The notes below the pieces were generated by a model. The model was not told the origin of the DNA. It worked only from the letters and a program-made list of their open reading frames with translations, and made no database searches. The position numbers and the translations under genes were made by a program. Shown piece by piece: positions 29,044 through 38,775 of a stretch of DNA of 64,000 nucleotides. The stretch covers positions 62,001 to 126,000 of the forward strand of contig CDRNVI010000032.1 of assembly GCA_977017575.1 (NCBI GenBank), read 5' to 3'. Position 1 is the stretch's first letter, and every line of letters starts with the position of its first letter. The stretch is from Paramoeba atlantica (taxonomy: Eukaryota; Discosea).

Positions 29044-30561
29044 TCACAGGTGGAGTTTCTTCACAGGAGACCTGTAGGACAAGTAATCTTGCTCTGCAAT
29101 CTCGATTAGATGATCATTCTGGGGCAAGTTAACAAGAAAGGCGTCAAAGTAAGCGTGGTCTTTCTCCTTGAGTCTACGCAGTGCTTTGCGTCGGAAGTGG
29201 TCGTGTCGGAGCTTGTCGGAAAGGTAAAGTTTCCCACTTCCCGGGCGATCCATCACACCGTAGTATCGCAGCGTTTCTACGATATCTCTGACAGAAATTC
29301 CAGTTTCGCGCTCAAGAAAATTTAATGATACGTCCATTGTATCGTTCGCATCCCATAGTAAAATAAGGTCAAGAATAGTATCCCGCCAATAACTTCTGTA
29401 GCTACGCAAGCCAAGATCACTGAGAGGACGTTCTGGAGTCCCGATGACTCCTTCTCTCTTCGAAAGGGCGTAGCTGAGCTCAATCAGGAATCGACCAAAT
29501 CCGCGGCACTGGTACGGCGGCAGAATCAAAATACAAGATAGATTATAGCTCTCCGGGGAGTTCTTTTCTTTTGCAAAGTACCCCAAAAAATGGAGACCGT
29601 GAGTGTCCACGTGGGCTAGAATATAAAAAAGAAAAGGACTGGTGTCCCACTCCACACATTTGTGCTCAAGAAACAAGCGCGAGAGTAGACACAGGCGCTC
29701 ACAGTAGTGAGGTTGCGAGACGCCGTCGACCTCGAAGACGAGTATATTCTGTACGGTGTCGCGATAGATTTCATTCCCCGGGGGATGTTGAAATGTGCAG
29801 TATGGTGTGTGGTATTCCTCCAGTTCGCTAGCCGATAGGTGGGCTTTTAAACACTTTTCACAGATGTATAGTTGAGGCAAGTGATTACCTACCACGGACA
29901 ATGGTGGGTTGGTAGCGTAATTATGTAGTGATGGTGTTTCACATGTATCCGAATTTTCATACATATTTAGATTTGTTGGTTCTTGAAGTTTAAAAAAGTT
30001 TCGAAAAACTTTGCGCCCCCCCTCCTTGGTTGAGTCTGTACTGTGAGAAGGCACAATAGAGGGATGTAATAGAGGGTAAGGGGAGTAATACCAAGATTCA
30101 AGTATCCAGTCCCCAAAATGAACCAAAGCAACATTTTTGGCGCGGTCATCGTAACGCGGGCGGACAGGTGGTTTAGGAAGTCGGTACGTCTCTTTCTTCA
30201 AAGGCTGACTATAAGCGGGGGTTTGTATTTTCTCCACGTTCAGAGTTTTACTTCGGCGACGTGTGATCATGGAAGGAGCGTTTAGCAACTCTAAATCGGG
30301 AGAAAAACGCAAACGTCGAGCGTTGCCAGAAACTCGAAGTCGATCTTGCGTAACCCACTCGTCCATTCTTCGGTTTTGGTCCAGCCAGTGCACATAATAC
30401 CAAGCCACTCCTCCGTCGCGAACAGATTTATCACATATTACAGCATTTTTCCAAATTTCACAGCCTTTTTGCCGCGCTAGGACCTTCTGTCGAAGGTGAA
30501 ATGTAGAGGAAGTCATGCACAACGAATTCTCAGATGTAGGAATAGAAGCCTTTGCCGACAT
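29044..30561 (-). CDS. MYST-family histone acetyltransferase
   Basis: 505 residues from the ATG at 30561; a GTG at 30579 in the same frame is not needed. Residues ~20-90 form a chromo-barrel/Tudor-knot domain with YYVHWLDQNRRMDEWV. The MYST zinc finger follows (YICEKCLKAHLS...H...CTFQHPPGNEIYR). The catalytic core has HFLGYFAKEK with the catalytic Glu region, SCILILPPYQCRGFGRFLIELSY with the acetyl-CoA loop, and GTPERPLSDLGLRSYRSYW. The enzyme acetylates histone lysines, chiefly on H4, in kinetoplastids (HAT1-3). Which paralogue this is I cannot say. The chromo-barrel favours the Tip60/Esa1-like group. Confidence 0.94.
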   Translation of the reverse strand: MSAKASIPTSENSLCMTSSTFHLRQKVLARQKGCEIWKNAVICDKSVRDGGVAWYYVHWLDQNRRMDEWVTQDRLRVSGNARRLRFSPDLELLNAPSMITRRRSKTLNVEKIQTPAYSQPLKKETYRLPKPPVRPRYDDRAKNVALVHFGDWILESWYYSPYPLLHPSIVPSHSTDSTKEGGRKVFRNFFKLQEPTNLNMYENSDTCETPSLHNYATNPPLSVVGNHLPQLYICEKCLKAHLSASELEEYHTPYCTFQHPPGNEIYRDTVQNILVFEVDGVSQPHYCERLCLLSRLFLEHKCVEWDTSPFLFYILAHVDTHGLHFLGYFAKEKNSPESYNLSCILILPPYQCRGFGRFLIELSYALSKREGVIGTPERPLSDLGLRSYRSYWRDTILDLILLWDANDTMDVSLNFLERETGISVRDIVETLRYYGVMDRPGSGKLYLSDKLRHDHFRRKALRRLKEKDHAYFDAFLVNLPQNDHLIEIAEQDYLSYRSPVKKLHL

Positions 30562-32074
30562 TATGACCTCACAGAGCACGGCTCACATGCTTGAAAGTCC
30601 TTACAATCCCACCAAAAATTGTTCAAAATACATGTACAGTATGTATAGTTATTGTCGAAGCTATGCAACGTTAATAAAAATAAATTACGTTACCACCCCC
30701 TTATTTAGCCCCCACTTTTTGGCCCAAGACCCGTACTTTGTGGTGAAGTAAGGGGGGTGGTGAAGTAAGGGGGATGAATAAATGATTTAAAGTTCGATCA
30801 ATTTATAGTTCTCTCGAAAATCCTCAAGTTATTGAAGTACACTATGCTATCGACATTGGGCGTAATTTCCTTTTCTTGAGTGTTGTAATACCTCGTGTTG
30901 CACATTCTATATTTTATGTTTCGTTTAGCTTGTCTACAATGTCCCATGGGCTTTTAACTTCCCCCCCCCATGAAAATTTCTTACATCGTGAAATTTAAAT
31001 GATGTCGCAGAACATAACCCATTGAACACCAATTTATATTTTAGAACTACAAAACAGTGTGGCGCAACTTTATGATCAAACTGACATGATGATGAAACTG
31101 ACACGGAAGAAAATCGTTCTGAATTAGAAATGGTTCAACATACTAAATCATTCCGGATAGCTCCGATCGGTCACTGGCAAGCCAGACCCTTCACAGATAG
31201 ATTTGGAAGTTTCGAGGCCGAAGTCCTCTACCTGTTTTCGTTAGTACAAGGCGGCAACAACGTGCTGCTACCAACCCGTTGCGTCGACGAATCGTACGGT
31301 AAACTCAAGACAATCTTCAAAAGTTATCATTCCTGCAGCTACGTAGCATTCCTGTAACCGTTATCATTTCCCCCCGGAACGTTAAACCGGACTGTTGTTT
31401 AAAATCCTGGTATGACGGCGTCGTCTTCACCGACGTGTGCACCAATAACCTTTGTTCATCGGTGTTTGTGCGCCATCTGTGTCCCTCCTTGAAGGCCACT
31501 GGGCGTGGCTCTGCCTCGCCTTACCCCGATGCAACGGTCGGTTGCAGTGCACCCCTCCGGCTGTGTAAAGAGGTGGTAAGTTGTCTGAGACAAATCCGAC
31601 ACCCCCCTTACTTCACCACACGTCCAGCGACTAAATGTGGTGAAGTAAGGGGGGAGGCGAAGTAAGGGGGGGGTAACGGTATGTTTTTTTATGACACTTT
31701 GTTTTCAACACGAAAAGGTTTAACGGCAAACTGGAAGAGCATGGTTCCTTTTTTCGGAGCAAAGAAGGTTACCTTTCGTCTCCTTTTTATCAACCATTTT
31801 AACCATCACTGCCTCGACAGTGCACAACTAGATTGCTGTGACCCCTTTAAAGTATGCCCCCGTAACGGGAACGGGAGTAGACAAAAAATTGTGTTGTCTA
31901 CACCAAAGGAGAGTCTGAAAGAGAATAGGAAACAATAAAAACAATTTGGTACCGCTTCGCGGCGCCTACATTTTTCGAGGCAGAAGGATCCATAGAGGAG
32001 TCCCTCTTCACGATATTTTTTATCTCTATTAAAGGGGGGTCTGAGGGGGGGTATATAGTAAAGGGGTAATTTAA
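30562..32074. other. Spacer holding a TIR element
   Basis: 1.5-kb spacer between LRR gene 4 and the MYST gene. The TIR element at 30693-31673 fills most of it. The part from 31676 to 32074 is ordinary spacer apart from one copy of the motif GCTTCGCGGCGC at 31954-31965. Confidence 0.6.
30693..31673. mobile_element. Tc1/mariner-like element with C/G-rich terminal inverted repeats
   Basis: About 75-80-bp inverted ends (30693-30774 and 31598-31673) read CCACCCCCTTATTTAGCC and its inverted counterpart, with TA immediately outside both ends. The right arm has a nested perfect 19-bp inverted repeat (31602-31620 and 31636-31654, unit CCCCCCTTACTTCACCACA), partly mirrored in the left arm. The interior has only short ORFs (75, 76 and 60 codons) without a recognisable transposase. 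It looks like a non-autonomous DNA transposon, unrelated in sequence to the one at 20649. Confidence 0.7.
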
Positions 32075-32989
32075 TTATAAGGGGGTGTATATTAAAGGAG
32101 TTATGTCACAGTGTTTCTTCCAAGCGGGAGTGTTACAAAGTAGAACACATTTCGGAAGTTTTTGAGGCGTGAACGATTCGATACGATTCTCACTTAGACA
32201 TAGCTCACTCATGCCGCGAGGTAAACGAGAAACATCCACATGACCACTGAATAGATTTCGATTCAGCTGTATGCATTTAATTTCTGGTGGAAGACTGTCG
32301 AAGCGTGGTGTTCCGGTAAATGCGTTATTTCGTGCTTTAAATACAAGTAACGTAGCGGGTAGGTCTTCTAGTACCAGCATTCCGTCGAAAGCATTGTTTG
32401 ACACGTTGAGCCGACGCAAGCCAAAATGTAATTCAGCACAATTCACATGCCCTTTCAATCGATTGTTACTTATGTCAACGTATTGAAGATTATGAGGAAG
32501 TGTACTCCAGTTTATGGCTCCTTCGAAATCATTGTTATTTATACAGAGTCGTTGCAAAGTTCTTGGAAGGTCTTCCGTTGAAATAGTGCCTGAAAAATCG
32601 TTTTCACCTAGATGAAACCGCTGAAACCCATGTGGAAGGGCACCAAAATTGACCACGCCTGTACATTCGTTTTTGACCCCTAACGCAGGGTCAAGAAGAA
32701 ACCAAATTACTGTTGAAGGAAGATGGATCCAGTTGAGTGTACCTTTAAGATATAACCCTCGCCAGTCGATTTTGCGTGCCACCTGAGATGCGTCACATTG
32801 CACCCCGCCCCATTCGCATCCCGCATTGCTCACGTTCCAGGAACGCGGTTTCATTCTAGTGATGCCAGAAACAAACGCATCAAGTTGTAACTCTAAAGGC
32901 AGTAGAGAACGGTGAGCTTTCCGTGGACGACAGCGAGGTTGTGGTTGATCATCCGCTGTGAACAGGATGTACAGTGAGGTGAGCTTCAT
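32075..32989 (-). CDS. LRR family protein 4 (8 repeats)
   Basis: 304 residues from the ATG at 32989. The short hydrophobic start MKLTSLYILFTADDQ may be a signal sequence, then a degenerate leader (RPRKAHRSLLPLELQLD). The cap is W.VSNAGCEWGGVQC. Eight repeats follow, and the first carries an insertion (GVKNECTG). Repeats such as LPRTLQRLCINNNDFEGAI are regular. The C-terminus has the 'FTPQKLPKCVLL' form shared with the LRR genes ending at 51974 and 54011. It is directly followed on the transcript side by no housekeeping gene but preceded by LRR gene 5, so these two form a pair. Function unknown. Confidence 0.87.
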   Translation of the reverse strand: MKLTSLYILFTADDQPQPRCRPRKAHRSLLPLELQLDAFVSGITRMKPRSWNVSNAGCEWGGVQCDASQVARKIDWRGLYLKGTLNWIHLPSTVIWFLLDPALGVKNECTGVVNFGALPHGFQRFHLGENDFSGTISTEDLPRTLQRLCINNNDFEGAINWSTLPHNLQYVDISNNRLKGHVNCAELHFGLRRLNVSNNAFDGMLVLEDLPATLLVFKARNNAFTGTPRFDSLPPEIKCIQLNRNLFSGHVDVSRLPRGMSELCLSENRIESFTPQKLPKCVLLCNTPAWKKHCDITPLIYTPL

Positions 32990-33262
32990 GAAAAAGTGCA
33001 GGCAAATACTGCAAGAGATATAAAATGTATTAACTAAACTGAAATTTAGAAAGCTTTCTTAGAAAACGATAAGTTAGATACTAAAGTGCAATCAATAACT
33101 TTCCAGGTGAAAATCACTCGGTATATTACCGGTACGTGAGAACACGATGTATGAGAATAAATGAAATAAAATCCATTTCAAGGATTTACTTTCGTTAAAA
33201 TCCCGTGAGTGATATTTTCAGTGTGTGTCCCACAAAGTCATAGCGTTTTCGAAATTCTTTAA

Positions 33263-34105
33263 TCACAGTTGAACGTTCAGTGGTGTCTCACATTTTACAA
33301 AAGAATTGTTATAAAACTTGTAGAGTTGAAGAAATGAAGGTAAGCGAGAAAAATCCAACTTTCCCTCTAACCGGTTGTTGTGCACGAAAAGTTCGCGCAA
33401 TGAGTTAGGGAGCTGGGTGATATCCAGATGACCAACAAAACTGTTGAATTGTAAGTGAAGAATACCCAAACGGGGAGGCAAGGAGCCCAGCATGAGTTCA
33501 CCTGCGAAATGATTGTTTGTGGCTTGTAGTAGCTTTAGCCCTGGAGGGAGAGAGGAAAGGCAAAGAGGCCCGTGGAAGGCATTGTGAGATAGCCGTAGAC
33601 GTCTCAGAGAAAGGGGCAGACGTGAGGTGTCCAGGTTGTGGGAGAACTGGTTAAATGATACACTGAGATGAAGAAGTGCGGGAGGAAGCTCTGCCAACGA
33701 CAAGTGACCAAAAAACAAGTTGGAATCAATGCGAAGCATTTGAAGGTCAACGGGCAGAAGGCTTGTTTCTACAGAACCGGTGAGTTCATTTCCAAAATTG
33801 TAAATGCCGAGCTGCAGCACGGTAAGGGTGGGGGGAAGATTTTTCCACGACAATGTGCCTTTCAATTTCATTCCTTCCCAGGAAATGCGGATTACTTGTT
33901 TTTCTTCGTCACAAGTTAATCCACCCCATTCACAAACTTCCTCTTCGAGGTCCCACTCTGGGGGTTTGCCAGTCACGTTAGAGAGCAATTTCTGCAATAG
34001 GAATAAAGGTGGAAGCACCAATCCACTAACTTTTTTTCCGCGCGTTTTGATGTTCTTTGCTGGTTGACTGTCCCATGTGTTCACAAATAAGAATGTTCGA
34101 AGCAT
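33263..34105 (-). CDS. LRR family protein 5 (8 repeats)
   Basis: 280 residues from the ATG at 34105. The start MLRTFLFVNTWDSQPAKN is weakly hydrophobic. The cap has W.LEEEVCEWGGLTC, followed by eight 23-residue repeats. The first again has an insertion (IYNFGNELTG), and later repeats are very regular (LPLSLRRLRLSHNAFHGPL). The C-terminus ends with FVKCETPLNVQL and no anchor. It lies next to LRR gene 4 with a 273-base spacer, so it may derive from an old tandem duplication, although the two differ widely in sequence. Confidence 0.87.
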   Translation of the reverse strand: MLRTFLFVNTWDSQPAKNIKTRGKKVSGLVLPPLFLLQKLLSNVTGKPPEWDLEEEVCEWGGLTCDEEKQVIRISWEGMKLKGTLSWKNLPPTLTVLQLGIYNFGNELTGSVETSLLPVDLQMLRIDSNLFFGHLSLAELPPALLHLSVSFNQFSHNLDTSRLPLSLRRLRLSHNAFHGPLCLSSLPPGLKLLQATNNHFAGELMLGSLPPRLGILHLQFNSFVGHLDITQLPNSLRELFVHNNRLEGKLDFSRLPSFLQLYKFYNNSFVKCETPLNVQL

Positions 34106-34327
34106 GTTGAAAAGGTTAAGAACAGAACAGAAAACTGACGGAAAATAAGCTTTTGGTTAAAAAAGACAACTACTTGCTGAAAAACCTAAAAAAATTATTC
34201 GTACGTTTTTTCCCGACTTGTAATTGCAGTAAGGTCCATTTTTTTCAAGGGGTTGCAACAGAACTTTCAAAGTAAAAGAAATAAAAGAAGTTAAGGGGAT
34301 TCCTGAAAATGTGTATGCATGACAAAA

Positions 34328-36988
34328 TTAAGCTAGAAGCTTATTCGCCTGTGTATCCAGACGAGCGGTTCCCTTTATTTTATTGTTAGCAATCCGAGAT
34401 CCGAATTGAATAGCCCTTTTCAGTCGACCTGAGGCACCGTCAAGTCCAAGATCTTTTGCTATTCCACGTAAAAGCTTCTTATCTCCCTGCCCTGGAGGAA
34501 GGTCGAAATCACATAAGTCTGCAAAGGAAGTAGCGTGCGTGAAGAGGCATTGTAGCACATTTTCGTCCAAGTAAGGAGTGCGCAATTCACGACTCCAATC
34601 GGATGTAATTCGATCATCTCTACCTAAATTACGTTTCCACAACCGTGCACAATCTTTGTTAAGTTCGGCGCGAACTCCCGCGTACCCATTCCGATGAAAA
34701 GCTGTGCGATATCTCGCATATCCCCCAAGAGTTTCGTCCGCTCCACTTCCACATAATAGCACACGACAAGTGGAAGTGTAATGTTCGGAGTTCGACGATT
34801 TTCGGATAACTGTATCAGAAAGGAAAGGCATACGGGCATCACACCTTGATGATGAAAAATCCTCTTTAGAGGATGACACTTCGTGATCCTTTTTAAGTCT
34901 TCCACCAGCAGCTATAAAAGGCCCAAATTGATCGTAACCAAGATGACATATCCCTTCCTTTTGTGCATCTTGTAAGTACCGCGAAAGTTTAGCGTAACCG
35001 TATTGGCGATAGGGAATCGAATAATGTTTTCCAAGTTCACTAAGGCGAAATTTTCCACTGGCTTCATCTTGTCCCAGTCCACGATTGTTTGAATGATTCA
35101 GAATCGCACATAAGCATTCAAACTTTAAAGAATTCTCTGAATCACACAGCAGTTTATGGCAATTAGTCCCGGAAACAGTGCCACAAAATAAACTGTTTGT
35201 GGAGGTAGTATTTGATTTATTGTCTTCAAGTTGGTCTATCGACTTAACTTGAATGCCTTTACCACGAGCCGCAAACCAAATTGCTGTAGCAATATTTAGA
35301 TCCATTACCGTGCTTGAAGGCTTAATTAAACTGAGAATTTGTGATTGATTATCACTAACCTCGGAAGAAGGAATATCGATACAAATTAAAGTGAATTCAT
35401 CTGGAGAGAATCTTTGGCAGAGCTCCTTGTAGCCGTCACGAGCGCTGATACGGTCAGGAGTGTATTCAGGAAAATCTGTAAAGGCCACGTTGAGAAGTTC
35501 AATAGGCAAAACAGAGGTAGAAGAATCAAGTTTTACGTCCTTTGCGTTTTCCTCTCTTAGCAGCAGTGCGGTCAGCGCGGCAAGAACCATGCAGTCAAGT
35601 CCTCCGGAGAAAAGAATGCCGATCGGCTGAGGAGCCCCTTGAATGCGGCAACGTACCGCACGTTGAAGAGAAAGAAAGTAATACTCTTTTAGAGACCCCG
35701 ATACGACGTCGTGCAAAGGCGAAGATGTATTCATACTTTTATCATAATTATTGATGACGGGTTCGCATAGTTTTGCGTCTTCCCATGCAGTATCACTAAG
35801 AGGATGTGTTCTGAGAGGAGGCTGAGCCCATGGAACACAATATTCCTTGATTTCGGACTCAACTCCATTCATGTTAAAGATGACCCAATTGGTTGAATCA
35901 ATGTTTTCGGTATCTACTTGTTGATCAGGCGACGAGTTAGAAGCCAAAGACTCACTTAAGCTTGTTGAATTTCGCCTGGCGACTGTCTTCGCATTTTCCG
36001 ATGTCAGATCATTGTAGGATATAACACAATCTTTCTGTACGGAAACAAGACTACGGACTTTTCCATTTTCAAGGATACAGGAAGAACAAATCAAGGCTTC
36101 GTCACGGGGCATGTTTTTCTGTGAACCTGTGTGGGGAAGAATGTGGTAATACATCCCATTGACAGAAACTTCAGTGACCTCAACACCATCAAAAGTACTG
36201 GACTCCAAAGAAGGAAATGGTGGAACAATAGATGAAATTGATAGAAGGTAGCGTAGCTTTTTTGTACCGAAAGCGCCTTGTCTTTCAACTACGACTGTCC
36301 TTCGTAGTAAACTTCGACGCCCCATTGGATCTCTTCCATAGCAAAGCATGCGGTAACGAGGAAAAAAGACCACGAAGGCGTATGGACCTTGAATGCACTC
36401 TAAGAACTCGACGAAATCCTTTGCTAAAGCATGAGGAGCACATATTTCACATAAACAGTGGGATTGACCACGAATCTTTTGCTGACTATGACATCCAGTA
36501 TCCACAAAACAACTTTTAGAAGAAGAATTTTCAAAATTTAGAAATTGATCATGCTGCTTTTGAACATCAGAATAATGATTTAATACTATTTTCTCTAGAT
36601 GTTTTTCGACCCAGCGCGTATCAGACTCGTCAAGAGAGGGAGAAGAAAGATTTCTTGAATTATGGAGAGTCTTATCAAGCCCAAACATCTCACCATTCCA
36701 TGATAGAACGAAATCAGCGTTATGTATAGGTTGGGGTACTACAGGAGTGTTTCTCATTGACAGCACGGAACAAATAAGAAGACCTTGTCGTTCTGATAGC
36801 AAGTTTACTTCTTCCTCAGAAGAAAGCTGAATGCTTTGAATGTGATCGGGACCTCTACTACGAAGTCCTCGAATGATAATGTCGGGCACAGTTTGCTGTT
36901 TCGAAGGAAGGAATTTCGAAGAAACGTTCAGGAAAACTTTTTCACAATCTTGGCAGAGAAACCCCAAGAAACAAGAAATTCCACACAT
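34328..36988 (-). CDS. ASNSD1: Asparagine-synthetase-domain protein, ASNSD1-like
   Basis: 886 residues from the ATG at 36988; an AG lies one base upstream. It begins MCGISCFLGF, so the N-terminal glutaminase Cys2 is present, followed by IIIRGLRSRGPDH. The C-terminal synthetase half has the PP-loop FSGGLDCMVLAALTA (Cys where the usual motif has Ser) and CGSGADETLGGYARYR. The ending NLGRDDRITSDW..E.R.PYLDENVL and LKRAIQFGSRIA is the ASNSD1 signature, distinct from true asparagine synthetase. Long inserts make it longer than the human protein (~640 residues). The biochemical role of ASNSD1 is not settled. A Cys-containing PP-loop may affect ATP use. Confidence 0.88.
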   Translation of the reverse strand: MCGISCFLGFLCQDCEKVFLNVSSKFLPSKQQTVPDIIIRGLRSRGPDHIQSIQLSSEEEVNLLSERQGLLICSVLSMRNTPVVPQPIHNADFVLSWNGEMFGLDKTLHNSRNLSSPSLDESDTRWVEKHLEKIVLNHYSDVQKQHDQFLNFENSSSKSCFVDTGCHSQQKIRGQSHCLCEICAPHALAKDFVEFLECIQGPYAFVVFFPRYRMLCYGRDPMGRRSLLRRTVVVERQGAFGTKKLRYLLSISSIVPPFPSLESSTFDGVEVTEVSVNGMYYHILPHTGSQKNMPRDEALICSSCILENGKVRSLVSVQKDCVISYNDLTSENAKTVARRNSTSLSESLASNSSPDQQVDTENIDSTNWVIFNMNGVESEIKEYCVPWAQPPLRTHPLSDTAWEDAKLCEPVINNYDKSMNTSSPLHDVVSGSLKEYYFLSLQRAVRCRIQGAPQPIGILFSGGLDCMVLAALTALLLREENAKDVKLDSSTSVLPIELLNVAFTDFPEYTPDRISARDGYKELCQRFSPDEFTLICIDIPSSEVSDNQSQILSLIKPSSTVMDLNIATAIWFAARGKGIQVKSIDQLEDNKSNTTSTNSLFCGTVSGTNCHKLLCDSENSLKFECLCAILNHSNNRGLGQDEASGKFRLSELGKHYSIPYRQYGYAKLSRYLQDAQKEGICHLGYDQFGPFIAAGGRLKKDHEVSSSKEDFSSSRCDARMPFLSDTVIRKSSNSEHYTSTCRVLLCGSGADETLGGYARYRTAFHRNGYAGVRAELNKDCARLWKRNLGRDDRITSDWSRELRTPYLDENVLQCLFTHATSFADLCDFDLPPGQGDKKLLRGIAKDLGLDGASGRLKRAIQFGSRIANNKIKGTARLDTQANKLLA

Positions 36989-37370
36989 ACTAGAATATCA
37001 ATGTATGTGGCCTTTCAACACACGATGCACTAAGGAAGGCGCCAACAAAAAAAGTTGTAGTACCCGTTTCGTACCTCGCTAACTCCTGTATACGGATATG
37101 CATTGATCTCCCGTACAAACCCAAGAGAATTAGTTCGCATGTGTCCAGGTAGAGTAGGGTATAATATTAAACTGCATCACAAAAGAAGGATGTTTAATGT
37201 GTTCGAAGAGGGGGGTACGTAGAGTGTTGAAACATACATGCACACACAGTGTACGAGAAGAAAAAGCAAACAAGGTACAGTTACGTAATACGTAACTACA
37301 TCAGACTACGTATGATGTATCTATGCTACATGACCATTGGACTTCATTTGACATGATGTTTGCAGAGTAA
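36989..37370. other. Spacer, nothing recognised
   Basis: Spacer of about 380 bases with several short 'tacgta' palindromes near 37280-37320. No gene recognised. Confidence 0.5.
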
Positions 37371-38183
37371 TCACCGAAACCAACAGGAGAGAGATACACT
37401 GTGTGTAGGGTTGTCTTTAGGGGCCTTAAATTCATGCCACCAACCTGGAGGGACGTAAAGTATGTCTCCAGTATGTAGTAATGAGCTATGAATGGGGAAG
37501 TCAGAATAAGACTGAAGATCAAACTCAGCAAAATTAGCAGGTATCTCTCTATTGCGGTTCAACTTACTCGTAACTACGTTTCCTGAAGCAGAAACACCTT
37601 TGTCTCGCTTTGCTAACTCTTCAAAAAGAGACAAATCACTTGCATTCGGCATCCCGAATCGATCCATTGGTTCCATTTCCGGGCTATTGTTCGGAGCAAC
37701 CAACGCAAATGCCTTTTCTCCCCGAACTTGGAGAAACAGATTGTGCATGTGAGCTCCATCACGGTGGGTAGCCGTGTGTGCTCCCACCCCTGACCACAAA
37801 TTCACTCTCAATGAGTCGAAAGGAATATTTAATCCAATCCTGTGCAGTGGAATATGCGGATGAAGACTCCGCGGCAAAGGGGTACTTAAGTAATACCAGA
37901 ATCCATCGAGTTGCGGACCCGCGCAGTGTGTAGTCCCGGGAAGCAATCCAAGTTCAAGAACATCGCGGAAACTTACACGAAGCCGTTCCTCGGTGAAGTG
38001 TCCAAAGAGGGAACTAGGACTGCGATGCGCAAAGAGGTAGGGTAAGCTATGAAGCGCGGCAAGCAAAGGGGAACGCGCGGGCTGACTCCACCATCGAGTG
38101 GCGCAGGACCATTGAGTACAAGCACGGCGTAACACAAAAGGTGTACGAGACACAGTTATGTGTTGCAGAAGGCGACGACGCAT
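37371..38183 (-). CDS. JmjC/cupin-8 Fe(II)/2-oxoglutarate oxygenase-like protein
   Basis: 270 residues from the ATG at 38183. The start is Arg-rich (MRRRLLQHITV). The core shows the cupin/JmjC metal signature: THRDGAHMHNLFLQVRGEKAFALVAP supplies the HxD pair, followed ~100 residues later by LHTGDILYVPPGWWHEF, whose His is the third ligand. The length and the 'GDILYVPPGWWH' ending fit the JMJD7/JMJD5/HIF1AN-like small hydroxylases, which act on proteins or RNA-linked substrates. No chromatin-reader domain is present. The substrate is not predictable. A mitochondrial location is possible from the Arg-rich start but uncertain. Confidence 0.85.
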   Translation of the reverse strand: MRRRLLQHITVSRTPFVLRRACTQWSCATRWWSQPARSPLLAALHSLPYLFAHRSPSSLFGHFTEERLRVSFRDVLELGLLPGTTHCAGPQLDGFWYYLSTPLPRSLHPHIPLHRIGLNIPFDSLRVNLWSGVGAHTATHRDGAHMHNLFLQVRGEKAFALVAPNNSPEMEPMDRFGMPNASDLSLFEELAKRDKGVSASGNVVTSKLNRNREIPANFAEFDLQSYSDFPIHSSLLHTGDILYVPPGWWHEFKAPKDNPTHSVSLSCWFR

Positions 38184-38775
38184 GTCAAAAATACTATCAG
38201 TGGTCGGACCATGAGACCTGTATCAGGTCTGTACCGTTAGTCAGGAGACCGATGCAGGAGAACGAAGTGACACTTCGCAAAGTGTAGGAATCAAAGGCAG
38301 TCATAGTGAAAATTTAACTTTAAAAAATACAAGAGTACTGTATGATAGGTTTGCAGAGAGAAGCCAGTAAGAAAAAAGCAATAAGGAAAATGCCAATAAG
38401 GAAAATGCAATCAAAATACATAACGAGATAAAAAATCGTATACAATAGAATGCAACATGAAACTTAGCAAATAAGTGACCATAACGACGTTCAGCGTCAT
38501 AAACACCCTCGTGCAGCTAATGATAAAGGTTAAGCCCAGTCCGCTCTATGTCGCAAGAAACCAACACTGGAATTTACTTCATAAGCTCCAGACGCATCAT
38601 ACACACTAGAACCACAACCAACGTAACGACCCCAAAAAATCACCGAACTACCTGTTACCACAAGAAACAACTGTTTTTCTCTTCGCTCAACACATGCAAC
38701 CCGCCCAGACTCACGTCGCGCAAGACTTTACTACCCTTTTCCCACCTCCACCGCAATCCAAAACTCCTTAGAGCT
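38184..38775. other. Spacer, nothing recognised
   Basis: Spacer of about 590 bases. It has a small hairpin (AGACCTGtatCAGGTCT, about 38212-38230) and a doubled 17-base unit 'caataaggaaaatgc' near 38380-38412. No gene seen. The right end becomes C-rich as the transketolase gene begins. Confidence 0.5.
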
